DNA of 64,000 bases from positions 434,001 to 498,000 of the forward strand of contig JASISA010000007.1 of assembly GCA_031771865.1 (NCBI GenBank). The letters are read 5' to 3'. Within the stretch, counting starts at the first letter, position 1; each line of letters opens with the position of its first letter. Positions 32,686 to 43,761 of this stretch are shown one piece after another. The notes under the pieces are model-generated. The model was given only the letters and a program-made list of their open reading frames with translations, made no database searches and had not been told where the DNA came from. The DNA comes from Nothophaeocryptopus gaeumannii (taxonomy: Eukaryota; Ascomycota; Dothideomycetes; Mycosphaerellales; Mycosphaerellaceae). Both the position numbers and the translations under genes were made by a program.

Positions 32686-33169
32686 GCTGAATGTACAGCA
32701 TTACATCTGGCCGGAGAGCCATTCACTCATGTACACTTGGCGCATGTGAAGGTCAAGCCTAAAAGTTCATCCGAGATCCACAAGGGAGCAAGCGGAGATG
32801 TGGGGCGAGCACAGACGCCTTGGCAGAGTTGACCATCTCCTTCCCGTGCAGCCACCACCTAGGGTACACCAACATTCACTCACCTTGAACTACGACCATG
32901 TGACATATCAGATAGCCAATGCGCTTGGCTCTGATCATCATCACCATCTCTGTGCATACATCCGAATGCGTTCGCCATCGATGATGCCATGCGTCGACTC
33001 TGTGCCGTGGAACGGGGATAATGCCTCAAACACTACAGTCTCCTGTTCCTCGACGGAGATGACTGATTGACGACTAATCATCAGCCTGAGGCACACATGC
33101 TGGGTGTCTTCGTTGCTGCATTATACGGACGATTTTCCCCTGAGCATTGGACGGCGGAACTCCTAAGAA

Positions 33170-34990
33170 ATGGACGAGCGAGCGGTAGTGGCTAGACCTG
33201 CTCATATGTACTGTCGGACATGCCGGTAAGTACAGCAGCATAACCAAAACGTGGCATAGACTGATTCCAACAGGAAAAGAAAGATCCGCTGCGGGAAACA
33301 ACGACCCTCTTGTAGCCGATGTGTTCGATCCGGTCGCCAATGCGAGGGTTACAGCTCATGGGAGGTGAATGTTCTGCCGACCGCGCAGCAGAACACTGCA
33401 CGAACAGTCCAAGTCGCAACGATTCCCACTACTCCTCGCGAATATCTGCACAACTTCGAGATCGACGATGAAATGCGGCATTCCATCGACTATTTTCGCC
33501 TTCACTGCACCACACAGTGGGCTGAGCGTGGATATCCAGCGCTGTGGATGGAGCAGGCCATCGCGAAGTGCGGCCATGAACCAGCAATCTTCTATACGCT
33601 AGCTGCATTGGGATCATTGGAGAGCGGGACTTACGAGATGGTACACACTTCTCTGGCGCGCCCAGCCAAGCCTGATAGCACGAAGCTGGCCATGAGGATG
33701 TACACAACCGCCATCAGGCAGATGGCGCAAGTGATTCGGAAGGCCGATGTGGTGCCCGTCATCATTTGCTGTGCACTTTTCGTAGTCCTCGAGATCATGA
33801 GAGGCAACTCCTTGGCTGCCATGCTGCATGCACGTATAGGCAACAGAATCTTGAACGAGAAGCTTGGCCTGGCCGAGTCTACGTCAAGAGCAGCTGATGG
33901 CTGTCGAATCACTCAGATGCCCTTCGAACAGCCACCTTATACCACAATCGCGGATTTGGAGCCGTACCTAGAATTTTCAACACTGGAGGAAGCTCGTGGA
34001 AATTTGGAGATGCTTATCAACGCAGTACACGAGCTGCAAGCTGAGCTGGTCCAGCTAGCGGAAGAGATGGTGGATCGTTTCCTACCGTCTGCGATCCTTC
34101 AGAGACCTGCCAGCCGCTTTTGTCTGGTCAACAGTTTCAGCAAGTCAATACCCCTGCTATTGCCAAGCGCCACGGAAGTGCGTTTACAAAGCATTCGAAG
34201 AGGATTTGCGTTATTCAGAAAGGCTGTCAGACAGCTACGACAGGTTGCAAGTCAACCACCGAGAAACATTCTCAGGCTCAAAGTGCGCTTCTTTTGTGCC
34301 AAAATGACCATACTGGGCTGCCGGAGCACAGACGAGCAGTGGACGGACTCATGCCATGAGGACTTTGCGAAGGCGCTTGAAGCGGCGGAGATGCTGTTGC
34401 AAATTCAGCATCTGGATGCCCCAGTTGCCTATAGCCTGATAGGAAGACTCGATCAGATTGAAGCCCATCCGGGATCGCAAGAACAACTACTTCGACAACC
34501 ACACGCGTCTACCTCTCCTCAAAGCCAAGCCGCTGGCGTCTTTGGGCATGGCGTTCTCCCGGCCTTGTTTATGATTGCTTGTAAATGCCGAGAATCTGGC
34601 CTTCGTCACCGCGCTTCCGAATTATTGGCTCTGTCCAACCGATGGGAAGGACCAAACTTCAGTGGAAACCTTGCGAGATTCGCAAAGGCGGTCATCTCGC
34701 TGGAGGAGCAGCAGAGTCGGTGGTTGCTGCCACATTCAAGTCTCCTTTTACAGAACAAGCTGCCCACTGTTCTGGAAGCCGCTCGAATGTCTGACGTCGT
34801 CTTCCATTCTGACGACCATCAAAACACTGTATACTTGAGCGCTGCTCGACATCTTGGTAGTGATATGAGCCATGTCCTACTCACAGAGTACAAGTGCACC
34901 AATCTGGATGTTAATACCAGAGAGCCGAAGTTTGAGCAGATTTTCACGTGGCAGGGCTCAGTTACTGGTGGCCAGTCAACAACCAATTAA
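33170..34990 (+). CDS. Zn2Cys6 transcription factor next to an aromatic-metabolism gene group
   Basis: A short first exon (33170-33225) and a 48-nt intron bring the zinc cluster together: Cys15, 18, 25, 32, 35 and 42 (CRTCRKRKIRC...CSRCVRSGRQC), the exact C-x2-C-x6-C-x6-C-x2-C-x6-C spacing. The rest of the 590 aa is a helical regulatory region typical of short fungal-specific factors (FRLHCTTQWAERGYP, IFYTLAALGSLE near the start). Its stop is only 31 bases from the stop of the convergent ThDP gene, and it is the likely pathway-specific regulator of 35-41.5 kb. An ATG at 33365 would miss the DNA-binding domain. Confidence 0.88.
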
Positions 34991-35021
34991 GACTTCTGAG
35001 TTGGCTAGCCAGTGGAGGTAT

Positions 35022-36753
35022 TCAAGCTCTCGACAGAGTCTCTGCGACCAGAGGGCGCAGGGTACGGTCGACTGGGAACTCAATAATGACAGGACCCTTT
35101 ACCGTTAACGCATTTGAGAAGTACTGCTCCAACTCTTCCTGACCATGCGCCTTGTACGCGGTGCACCCCCAAGCTCTCGCAGTCATGGATATGTTCAATC
35201 CTGGAATATCCAAATGCGGCACGTTTAGTGTCTTTTCCAGCTCGGCGAACTCTTTGAGAACTGCGTACTCTTCGTTGATGGGCACAAGGCAGATCAGCCT
35301 CAGCCGCTTCTGTGCCGCTGTGTATAAGCATTGAAGAGAGTATTGGAAAGAGCCATCGCCGATCACCAGAACCGTGAGTCGTCCGGAAGCCAGAGTCTTC
35401 TGCGCCATTGCTACGCCGACGGCGGCGGGCATGTTCCAACCTAGCCCACCACTTGCGAAGGTAAAATTAGACTCTGGTCTGGTGCTTGGCCATGCTTGTA
35501 CGAGGTCGGCAGTACTGGATGGTGTCTCGTGCACTAGAATGACATCGTGAGGTCGGAGCTCGGCGGCAGTCTTGAACGCTTCGAAAGCCGTCATCAGGGA
35601 CCTCGTTCCTGCCGGAACCATGGACGCCTGCAGCACCTACTCGGTGTGGGAGTAGTGCTTTGAGAATGGATTTGAAACATCCAATTGTCTGAGCAGACTG
35701 AGGAGTCCGTCAATAGCTAAACCTGCATCCGAGAGCAGGCTATCACCAACGAGCGCTTTCGCAGCATCATTGGGGTCGTTCGTGATATGCAAAAGCTTGA
35801 CTCCTGGCTCCAGCACCGGTCCGGCAACCCATGGACAGTATCGAAACACCTCTGCACCAATGACCAGGACTAGATCGAATCCTTTCAGATATCGAGCGAG
35901 AGGCCCTCTGGCGGTCGGCAAAGAGCCATGGTAGAGTTCATGATCTTCTGGAAATACAGCTCGTTCGCAGAGCGGCGCTTGAAAGACCGGACAATCAAGC
36001 AACTCGGTCAAGGATACTGCCGAGTCCCAGGCTAATGCTTTATCAACTTCGGCTCCAAGCACCAACGCCAACCGTCTCGATTCTCGGATGGTCGTTGCAA
36101 ACGCTTTGAGTTGTACAGGATCTGGTCCAAACCTAGTGCTTACGGAACGGATGCTCAACTGGTTCGTATCGTAGACTGCGTCCCAATCATCTAGAGGCAC
36201 AGAGATATACACAGGACCCTGGGGCGGTTGCATCGCGATTGAGATTCCTCGAATGACCGCAGCTGGAACGTCGACTGCGCGGACTGGCTCGTAAGACCAT
36301 TTGATGTATGGTCTGGGTAGTTGCGTTGCGTCTCGAGCGAGCATGGGTTCACCGCTGAGCATCTCGCGAGTCTGTTGATCAGCGACAATAACAAGCGGGA
36401 TCTTTGTCAAGAAAGCCGTCGCGATCGTTCCCTTTGCATCACACATCAGCTGCCTGGAACAATCCCCTATACATCAAAAGAACATGTCGACCGACCATGC
36501 CATTTCCTGTTCCTGCAGATGTGTGCAAGCTGACCAGAACTGGTTTGCGTGTAGCTTGAGAGTAACCTCCAGCCATGCCAACGACGGAAGCCTCTTGCAA
36601 GCCGAAACCATATTCGAAGTCGGAGGGGAAATTCTTCAGCATTGCCTGCTCTGTTGATCCTGGGTTGCCGAAGATCGTTCTCATGTCGTATGCGCGGAGA
36701 ATGTCGTAGAACGCATGCCAGACCGTGGTTTTTGCTTTTGTGGAGGATGCCAT
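35022..36753 (-). CDS. ThDP-dependent benzoylformate-decarboxylase-like enzyme, interrupted by TAG
   Basis: Exon 1 (36753-36496) carries the ThDP-activating Glu54 (GFGLQEASVVGMAGGYSQ). A 64-nt intron (GTCGGT...CAAAG) leads to exon 2 with LPRPYIKWSYEP and GPVYISVPLDDWD, blocks shared with bacterial benzoylformate decarboxylase MdlC. The C-terminal PP domain has GGLGWNMPAAVGV and GDGSFQYS. At 35637-35639 an in-frame TAG (codon 351 of 555) falls in the linker before the PP domain; the frame is otherwise open. The usual Asn-Asn after GDG is Ile-Asn here. An intact product would decarboxylate aryl 2-oxoacids; a truncated one would lack cofactor binding. Confidence 0.75.
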
Positions 36754-37323
36754 TTTAATGATGATAGAACAGCTGGTTTGAGGGAGAGGGAGCTCTGAGT
36801 CTGGACACGAATCTGACGCCGATGTATTCACATATGAAAGCTCCGTCCGGAGACCTTTATATTAGAGTCCAGTCGAAGATCTGAGAGCGAGCATCATACG
36901 AAAAAGCTCGGCTTGGACGGCAATCCGAGCAACGCCACTAGTCGTCAATATGCGCATGTTCGAAGGTTCCGTCACACACTCCGCACTCACTCAAATGCGA
37001 GCCAGGTCATGACAGAGACAGGAACACGTGCTGGATCAATCGCGGAAACCGTTTGAATGTCCGGATTGAACGCTCCATTAGTTGCTGCTGCAAGCCGCGA
37101 AGCATCTCGTACATTATCCTTGCCGAGCTATCCACAGCGACGATGTTCTCGCCGAGCATAGGCATTTCACCTTCTCGGCATTAAGAGTGTTGATCGATCT
37201 TGGAAAGATGCCTACAATCTACTGAAGCCATTCACATATGAAAGCACGGAACCAATCGCAGAATCGCTACCTCTCCGTTACTGCAAGTCTGGAAACAATA
37301 CCCCTTCATATCCGAGCCAAGGT
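36754..37323. other. Intergenic, no supported gene
   Basis: Upstream region of the ThDP gene and 3' flank of the luciferase-domain gene. Confidence 0.4.
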
Positions 37324-38064
37324 TCAAAATCTTCTGCCCGTCAAATGCCCAATACCCGCCTTAACAATCTCCTCAACGACATTCACCTCCTCCATGCTCC
37401 TTGGCGCATACACAAACGTCCATCCTGGGTCCACCATTCCCAACGAAGCCAATGGAAATCGCTCTCCCCAGCCTGCAGAAACCACTTTCTTTGCATCTGC
37501 CTGCGTAAGCCAGACATGCAACGAGTTCTCCGCTGGATGAACATGAGCGATCTCGTCACCCAGAACATGGTCTTTTGCTCCTTGCCGACACGTTGCTTTG
37601 GCGTAGATGGCTTCCGTGGAACGACCTTCGGTGATCGATTTGTCCAGCCTTAGAAGATCATTGAGCTTCTGCGAGTATTTCTTGGGCAAGTCATGAAGAC
37701 GATCATGAGTAACTTGATCCAACGGTTTCTTCGCCGGGACTTGTCGTTGCGGCAGAGTTCGTGAGATGATCTTAGGCGCAGCTCCCTCTCGGCGTGGGAG
37801 GTTAGAGGTCAAGTATGAAGGACCTTCTGAGGACAGAGGAGAGGCATCTTTCAAGTCGTCTCCTGAGAACGCTCGCAAGATTCCGAACTTGGTAATCCGC
37901 ATGTAGCCGGAGATGTTGGCTGGTGTACCGCCTGTGCCGAAGGCTTTCCAGGTTGTGTAGTCGTTATAAAGCCAGACAGCGCCTACTAAGATGGTTGTAG
38001 TGGCTGCTAAGGAGAGGCCGCCAACGACTTGACTGTCGCTGTAGTCTGGAAAGATGACTGCCAT
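37324..38064 (-). CDS. Luciferase-domain protein, membrane anchored
   Basis: Single exon, 246 aa. One N-terminal transmembrane helix (LAATTTILVGAVWLY), a basic linker, and a C-terminal domain with DEIAHVHPAENSLHVWLTQ and VSAGWGERFPLA. This is the His-rich pattern of the domain known in Pfam as 'Luciferase' (PF17648, named by similarity to an earthworm luciferase). Its biochemical role in fungi is not known. The location between the ThDP enzyme and the FAD monooxygenase, same strand as both, suggests a shared context. Confidence 0.75.
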   Translation of the reverse strand: MAVIFPDYSDSQVVGGLSLAATTTILVGAVWLYNDYTTWKAFGTGGTPANISGYMRITKFGILRAFSGDDLKDASPLSSEGPSYLTSNLPRREGAAPKIISRTLPQRQVPAKKPLDQVTHDRLHDLPKKYSQKLNDLLRLDKSITEGRSTEAIYAKATCRQGAKDHVLGDEIAHVHPAENSLHVWLTQADAKKVVSAGWGERFPLASLGMVDPGWTFVYAPRSMEEVNVVEEIVKAGIGHLTGRRF

Positions 38065-38845
38065 GTCTGCGTTGGGTGTGTTTGAAAAGATCTTGGGTCG
38101 TCGAGTTGATCAGGATCTTGTTCCGGGGTGAATCACAATCCCTGAGAGAATATTTGAACAGACATCACGCAATGGCGAGGACAATGGAGAGCGCGGCGGT
38201 GCTCGGTCTCAACCATGTTCACTCTTTCGCGCCGCGTGATCCTAAACAACAGGCCGGCAGATACGTCAGCCAGGTATTCGTCGTCAATGTCGATGTTTCG
38301 TCAATTTTCCCTGTCTCAAAATAGATCATCAACCTTGCTCTCGCTCTCTGCATTGATTCGAATTCGTCCTTGTGATGCCGAATATCAGCGGAGTCAACGC
38401 ATGCCGCGAGATAGCACGACTTGATCCCACTGGCTCGCTCCTTGCATGAGCTTTTAAGTAGTCCACAGTATCGATAATGCATTCTTCTATTTTCCGACTG
38501 GCTCGCCTTATGCATTAGCTCGATCCTGAAGCTTGTCATGACCAAGCTACCCTCCAGCGGATTTCCATGAGCTTGTTCTTCGAAGGCATTGATCTAAGTC
38601 TCGTAACGAACACTCGATCAGGTCTAAGCATGTACGCTTGATGATGTGCAAACGTGATTGAGGTCAACTGGAAGTTACCCTTGATGTTCCAGAGCTATTG
38701 AGAAAACTATGAATTCCAACGGCTGCCAGAGCATCTCACAACGTTAAAGTGGAAAGGGAACGGGCAGAGCGCTCATTTGGTTGTCTCAAGTCCATAGGCA
38801 GCTTTTCAACAATGTACTTAGATTTCGGTATTCGTAATAGAAAAT
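38065..38845. other. Intergenic, no supported gene
   Basis: Short frames only. Confidence 0.4.
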
Positions 38846-40180
38846 CTACGCTGAGGATGTTTGATCCTCCAGCAAAGAAAGATACAATCCCAATGCCTCA
38901 GCCCGCTCTCCTGCAATGTCCCTGTGCCACATCCAGTCCATACGCCAACTGATGTTCTCTTCGAATTTCTCCGCGTTGTCTCCAACGCCTGGCAGACGAA
39001 GGGCACACAGCTCTCCTGCCTCTCGGCTGGTCTCACATACGCGTTGGCTTCTGGGACGCCGAATCTTATCGTAAGCCTGGAAAGCCAAAGGAATCTTCTC
39101 GAGCTTGTCGATAGAAGCGAAAAGACTGCTCAACACATAGGCGTCTTCGATGGCTTGGCCGGCACCTTGTCCTTGGAAGGGCGTAGAGGCGTGTGCAGCG
39201 TCACCTAGCATCGCAACTCGTCCTTTGTAGAAAGTCGGCGCTTTGGGGTCGTCCCACATGGACCATGCAGCTGTGTCTGGATTGTCAAAGAGTTTGAGTA
39301 CTTTTTGAGTCTGCGATCCCCATGCGGAGAACTCCTCTGCGGTTTTGGCGTACTCGGCCCTCTGGACCCAAGGACCGTCCCATGTCTTGTACGAGCTGTT
39401 GATGGCGACGACGTTCATGGTCTCTCCAAAGTCGATTGGATAGGTCATGATGCAGCCTCCATGACCGACTAGAATCGTGGAGTTCTTTGCAAAGTGCTCT
39501 CCCATTGCAGCTTCTGCGTCTTTCATTGGGACGAGTCCTGCGATTCGTAACGTTAGCCATCAATCGAATGGCATTGCGAAGGATATGTCACCTCGATACG
39601 CCACACTGCCTGTAAAGACAGGATTTAGATTTGGATGATCGTCTCCAAGTATGTGCCTGCGAGCAACGCTGTGGACTCCATCTGCTCCGATCACACAATC
39701 CGCCTCAGCTGTGCTTCCGTCCTTGAAGTGTAGCTTGAGAGTGTCCATTTCCTCATCAATGCGCTCGAGACGCTTGCCAAAATGCGGAACTTCTTTTGAA
39801 ACTAGCCGAACAAATTCATCAAGAAACTTCGCCCGATGAACAGTGCTTTGTCCAGTTTCATTCTTAGGGGTCGCAATGAGCTCTCCTTCTCTCGCACCCA
39901 TGCCGTATCTGTACTCAAACCAAACATTCTTCTGATCGTGTGACTGATTGTGAGTGACTTGTCGAAGATACGCTTTCTCAGTGTCTTCACCAAGCAGGCG
40001 CAGAGCTCTTTGGGCGTTGGGCCCGAAAGCAACACCAGCGCCAATCTCTGAGAATTTGTGTGCGGCTTCGTAAATGTCGACCTCCAGATGATCGTGTTTT
40101 AACAGTCCGATAGCAACGCAGAGACCTCCCATTCCTCCGCCAATGACGGCGACTTTGATCTTCTTGTCAAGATGAGGCAT
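38846..40180 (-). CDS. FAD-dependent monooxygenase, salicylate-hydroxylase-like
   Basis: Two exons (40180-39592 and 39537-38846; 54-nt intron) give 426 aa. Dinucleotide-binding G-x-G-x2-G (VAVIGGGMGGLCVAIGLL), the DG fingerprint (DCVIGADGVHSVARR) and the GD motif (MLGDAAHASTPFQGQGAGQA) identify a class A flavoprotein hydroxylase. Overall similarity is to salicylate 1-monooxygenase (salicylate to catechol) and related aromatic hydroxylases. An in-frame ATG at 40264 would add 28 residues; the shorter start fits the family. Divergent from the aldolase gene across 447 bases, so the two may share a promoter. Confidence 0.88.
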
Positions 40181-40627
40181 TGTAGTTCGATCACTGAGTC
40201 TTGCAGGATAGAACGAAGGGGTTGAGGGAACTGACGAGATCCAGTCTGGATAGGGCTGCTTCATTGTTGCGAAGGAAACGGAAATGTTGGAGTTCAGCAG
40301 TTGCGCAAGAATTCCAATATATCTTGGCAGTGTTCAGAGTAATCGTAATGTCGTAGTCATAGCTGTCGGCGTGTCACCGTGGCTACAGTACGAGGGAAGC
40401 TTGCTCTCAGCATAATCGCCCGATTCGGCTTGTTCAAAAGTCCGAATGAACGGCTGCCCCGGAGCCACTCGCTCTGTGCATAATACAAGCGAACGACGGA
40501 CATTCTCGCAAACGCGAAGTTGTACATCTTTTCTTGACTGGCTGATTTACAAAACAAACGCCAATCCAGTCCAGTCCATCAAAGTAACGGCGACGCGCGA
40601 TCAAGGCTGGCCGAATCTGCTCTCAAT

Positions 40628-41481
40628 ATGGATTCTCAAGAGCTTCAGAAGGTCCGTCGACGCAGCTCTGCAGAGTGCTTACAGTCTAACAATGTCAGAT
40701 TCTTCGTCAATTAGTGACAGCAAACCACATCCTCCACTATCATGGAGCTGTCGATGGCTTCGGCCACATATCCGTACGACATCCAGAAAAGCCAGAAGTC
40801 TACATCATGTGTGGATACATGCCGCCAGCGTTGGTTGAGAGCGAAGACGATCTGATCGAGTACTATGTCGATGGAAGCAATCCGGTCGATCCAGCAGCCA
40901 AGAAGGGCTACTCGGAGCGCTTCATCCACGGCGAGTTGTTCAAGAAGTATTCCAACGTCCAATGTGTGGTGCACTCGCACGCCGAAGCGGTGCTGCCATA
41001 TGTCTGCAGCGACGCAAAGTTGAAGCCAATGTACCACATGAGCGGCTTTCTTGGATCAGAAGTTCCTGTCTGGGATATAGCCAATGTGTATGACGATGAG
41101 GGCTACCAGCAAGACATGCTTGTCAACAACGAGATGCTGGGATCTTCGCTTGCATCTGCGTTCTCAACGTCATCGGATGGTGCTAGTGTGGACAAGAACG
41201 TCGTTCTGATGAGGAGGCATGGCTACACCACTTGGGGAAAGGATATCCCAACAGCGGTGTACCGAGCCATCTACACCTTGATCTCCGCGGGAGTCCAAAA
41301 CAACGCCACTATACTCCAAGCGGCCTCCAGCAGCCAAGCTCCGGTGGAGGGAATGTCAGAGCGCCATTGTCAGGATTGCCAGAAGATGACCGAAGCAACG
41401 CAAGATAAGTCTTGGAGACTATGGACGCGGGAGGTAGAAGTGTCGCCTGTATATAAGAACGCGGTGCCTAAGAGTAATTGA
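40628..41481 (+). CDS. Class II aldolase/adducin-domain enzyme
   Basis: A 24-base first exon (MDSQELQK) is joined by a 47-nt intron (GTCCGT, branch CTAAC, TCAG) to a long exon; 268 aa. Zinc-site elements include HGAVDGFGHISVR, the His-x-His pair in VVHSHAEAVLPY and RRHGYTTWG. Relatives act as sugar-phosphate aldolases/epimerases or, in aromatic pathways, as decarboxylases or aldolases of ring-derived acids. Its pairing with a flavin hydroxylase and ThDP decarboxylase favours an aromatic-acid role. Confidence 0.88.
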
Positions 41482-41607
41482 GATGCATGCAATAGCTGTG
41501 GTTATAGTCGACTTGCTGGACAGAGATCTCTACGACGTTTCAGTTTATTTACAATAGGCAATGATAATGACTGACACGAATCATACCAACCGTACTACCT
41601 CCCCATT

Positions 41608-42285
41608 TCACTCCTTCCAAGCCGGACACGCCTCGCCCCTCTTATCGAGCTCGCCAACAATCGGAATCACAGGCTCAGGATCCATACAGCTACCCGGGAA
41701 GGCCCATCGCTTCCAAGCCGCACAAACCCTCTTTACCTTCACAGCTTGCGTCTCCGATCTCGAAGTAAGAATTGGCAGCCCCGGAATCACTGGCGCGAGT
41801 GGCTGGCAATCATTTGGAAAAGCCCATCTCTTCCAAGCCGGACACACTTTCGCATCCCTCTTCTCATTCGAAGTCTCTGTCAGGACGGGAATCCAGGGCT
41901 TCGTAGGCAATGGCTGGCAAGAATCTGGGAAAGCCCAACGTTTCCACGCGGCGCAGACTTTGGCTTCTCTCTTCTCATAGCTCGCTGGTTCTTCGGCCTC
42001 ATCTCTCGTAGTAAGAGCCGGCAGTCCAGGAATGATTGGGTTCAGAGGCGTGCATGTGTTTGGGAAGGCCCAGCGTTTCCAAGCTGGGCATGGGTGTGCC
42101 ACTGTGGTGGAGCGACGGTAGGATGCTGGCTCGTCGACGGGCGTGCAGCGTTTGACGACTTCGTCGTGGACGCGAGAACCAGAAGTAGGCTCCAGTCCTG
42201 GCAGAACGGTCGAAACGGGTTTGTAGATTGGTGTGGCGAAGGTGGTGGCAGCAAAGGCCAAGACTATGGAAGTTGAGAAGCGCAT
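41608..42285 (-). CDS. Kexin-processed repeat peptide precursor (secreted KEP / pheromone- or RiPP-like)
   Basis: Intronless, 225 aa. Signal peptide 1-17, then units separated by Lys-Arg at 45-46, 105-106, 142-143, 185-186 and 215-216. Each unit holds a core C-[PA]-A-W-K-R-W-A-F-P-x-x-C at 66-78, 111-123, 148-160 and 188-200, followed by a Pro-rich spacer (PVIPGLPIL type). A fifth core is cut to CPAWKE by the stop codon. Two units begin EA or DA after KR, as in yeast alpha-factor Ste13 trimming. The core itself contains KR, which kexin must either cut or skip. Probably releases several near-identical disulfide-bridged peptides. It does not show the W-C-x-x-x-G-x-x-C form of known Pezizomycotina alpha-pheromones, and no UstYa-type gene is adjacent. 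Confidence 0.8.
   Translation of the reverse strand: MRFSTSIVLAFAATTFATPIYKPVSTVLPGLEPTSGSRVHDEVVKRCTPVDEPASYRRSTTVAHPCPAWKRWAFPNTCTPLNPIIPGLPALTTRDEAEEPASYEKREAKVCAAWKRWAFPDSCQPLPTKPWIPVLTETSNEKRDAKVCPAWKRWAFPNDCQPLAPVIPGLPILTSRSETQAVKVKRVCAAWKRWAFPGSCMDPEPVIPIVGELDKRGEACPAWKE
41611..42090 (-). repeat. Four and a half coding repeats with C-x11-C peptide cores
   Basis: Direct repeats of 96-135 bp in the precursor gene. Cores are nearly invariant in protein while spacers vary, as expected if the core is the selected product. Confidence 0.8.
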
Positions 42286-43761
42286 CGTTTCGATATTGAA
42301 GGAAAGTCGTTGATGGCGAGTCGATGTGTACTTGTTGATAAGGTGTCGCAGTGGTAAAGAGTGGATGTCCTAAACTGTTGTTTACCGTCAGCACATTCGT
42401 CGATATGTCACTTGCAATTGATACCGCATACCAGGAGGACCAAAGTGAGTATCTGCAACACGCAAACCAAACGAAGTAACAACTTATGAAAGAAGCTCAA
42501 AAGTTCGCGAACAATGCACTTCCACGGCGACGACCATCTGGCCCTTTTGTTATTCCATCGCAATTCCGCATTCGCGTCTCCGGGCATCCTGCTGGAAGGA
42601 CGTTACAACGCCTGTTCTGTTGTTAGATGACCGTTAGGAAGTTTAGCGGCTCGCGGCCCACCAACGCCGGATCGACGTCAGCTTTCACCACACGTGCTCT
42701 CAGCGTATTCCATACACGGCGAGACATTTCCCGTAAGAGTAGCACTATGCGAAAGCGTTGTCGTGGCGCTGGTAAATATACACAGTAACAAGTGTGTCGT
42801 AGGAACGAGGCGTGAAGATGGAGAGGGTCTGGATGATGAATGTGGCTGCAGGTGGTCCCATTGATTGATTCGAGGGGCCGCCGAATCAATTTCGACGTGT
42901 ATTCCGTTGAGATCCATCGATGCAGCTGCACTTGCAGGAGGGGGTCTCAGGCTGGAAAGAGCTTGAAATTTGCTTCAGTGTACTCGTGCATTAAGATTAG
43001 CATTGTTGCGAACATGCCGTCAGCCTTCTCAGAGTCCTTGTGCGGTTTGAACGTTGCTCCCTCCTCATATATCAGCATTTTGTACAACTCGGCGCGCACA
43101 TTGCTGGAGCCGCCGGGTACACCTAGATTGGCGCAGACAGCGCCGAGAATGACAGGTTCGGATGCTCAGCGAGAGGAGCGCATCCTGTCCTGACCTTCTC
43201 CTTGAGCTTAGATTGAATTGGGGAGCTGTCTCTTCACCTTCAGCCCGAAAGCCTTTGGAGGCCAATTGTCCAGCACCAACTGGGAGCATCGCACCTCCGT
43301 ATGCTGAAGGGAAGAGGTATTGATTCATGCGTAAGAGCTCGATGTTGGTCTGGGATGTGAAGTTAGAGGATTTGGGCCTTGTGGCCTGAGGCAGGAGACG
43401 AAGTCCGTGCTCGTCCGACCCGAAGCCAAGTGAGAATAAAGTCAACGTCGACCTCACTTTCTCTCTCACTTCCTCTCTCACTTGCCAAACCCTACACAGA
43501 AGACTCCTGTGCCTTTAGAGGTCTCAATTGATACTGCGAATGAAGATGAGTGAGAGGCAAGTGAGATAGCTCTCGCGGCGGGCAGGAGCATGCGATAAAC
43601 CGGAATGACGTGCTCGGGAAGCCGCGACGCCAGCATTAATCGACCTCTAACGCTTTATTGTCCTCTGCTCTCCTCACTACTGTCAATCGTCAGCAAGCAA
43701 GCAACCAAGCAGAAACGGAACTCAGAGTGAGCTGGTGTGAAGCTCGACCGCGCTAGACGAG
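42286..43761. other. Intergenic, no supported gene
   Basis: Frames at 42623-42931 (-) and 43065-43481 (-) lack domain or composition support. The stretch 43440-43570 is rich in CTCTCACTT/AAGTGAGA blocks in opposite orientations, which could fold as imperfect hairpins. Confidence 0.35.

Noticed and set aside
35600..35700. Intron starting GTAGGT at the ThDP-gene TAG
   Set aside because: The nearest acceptors give 13 or 32 nt, too short and out of frame.
41561..42276. Plus-strand frames of 139 and 176 aa with apparent repeats
   Set aside because: They are antisense shadows of the repeated kexin precursor; the minus frame has signal peptide and KR spacing.
40628..42285. A ustiloxin-type RiPP cluster around the repeat precursor
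   Set aside because: No UstYa (DUF3328), tyrosinase or peptidase gene is seen nearby; neighbours are an aldolase and a sulfatase.
43065..43481. 138-aa minus-strand frame
   Set aside because: Arg/Ser-rich without motif; overlaps short-repeat sequence.
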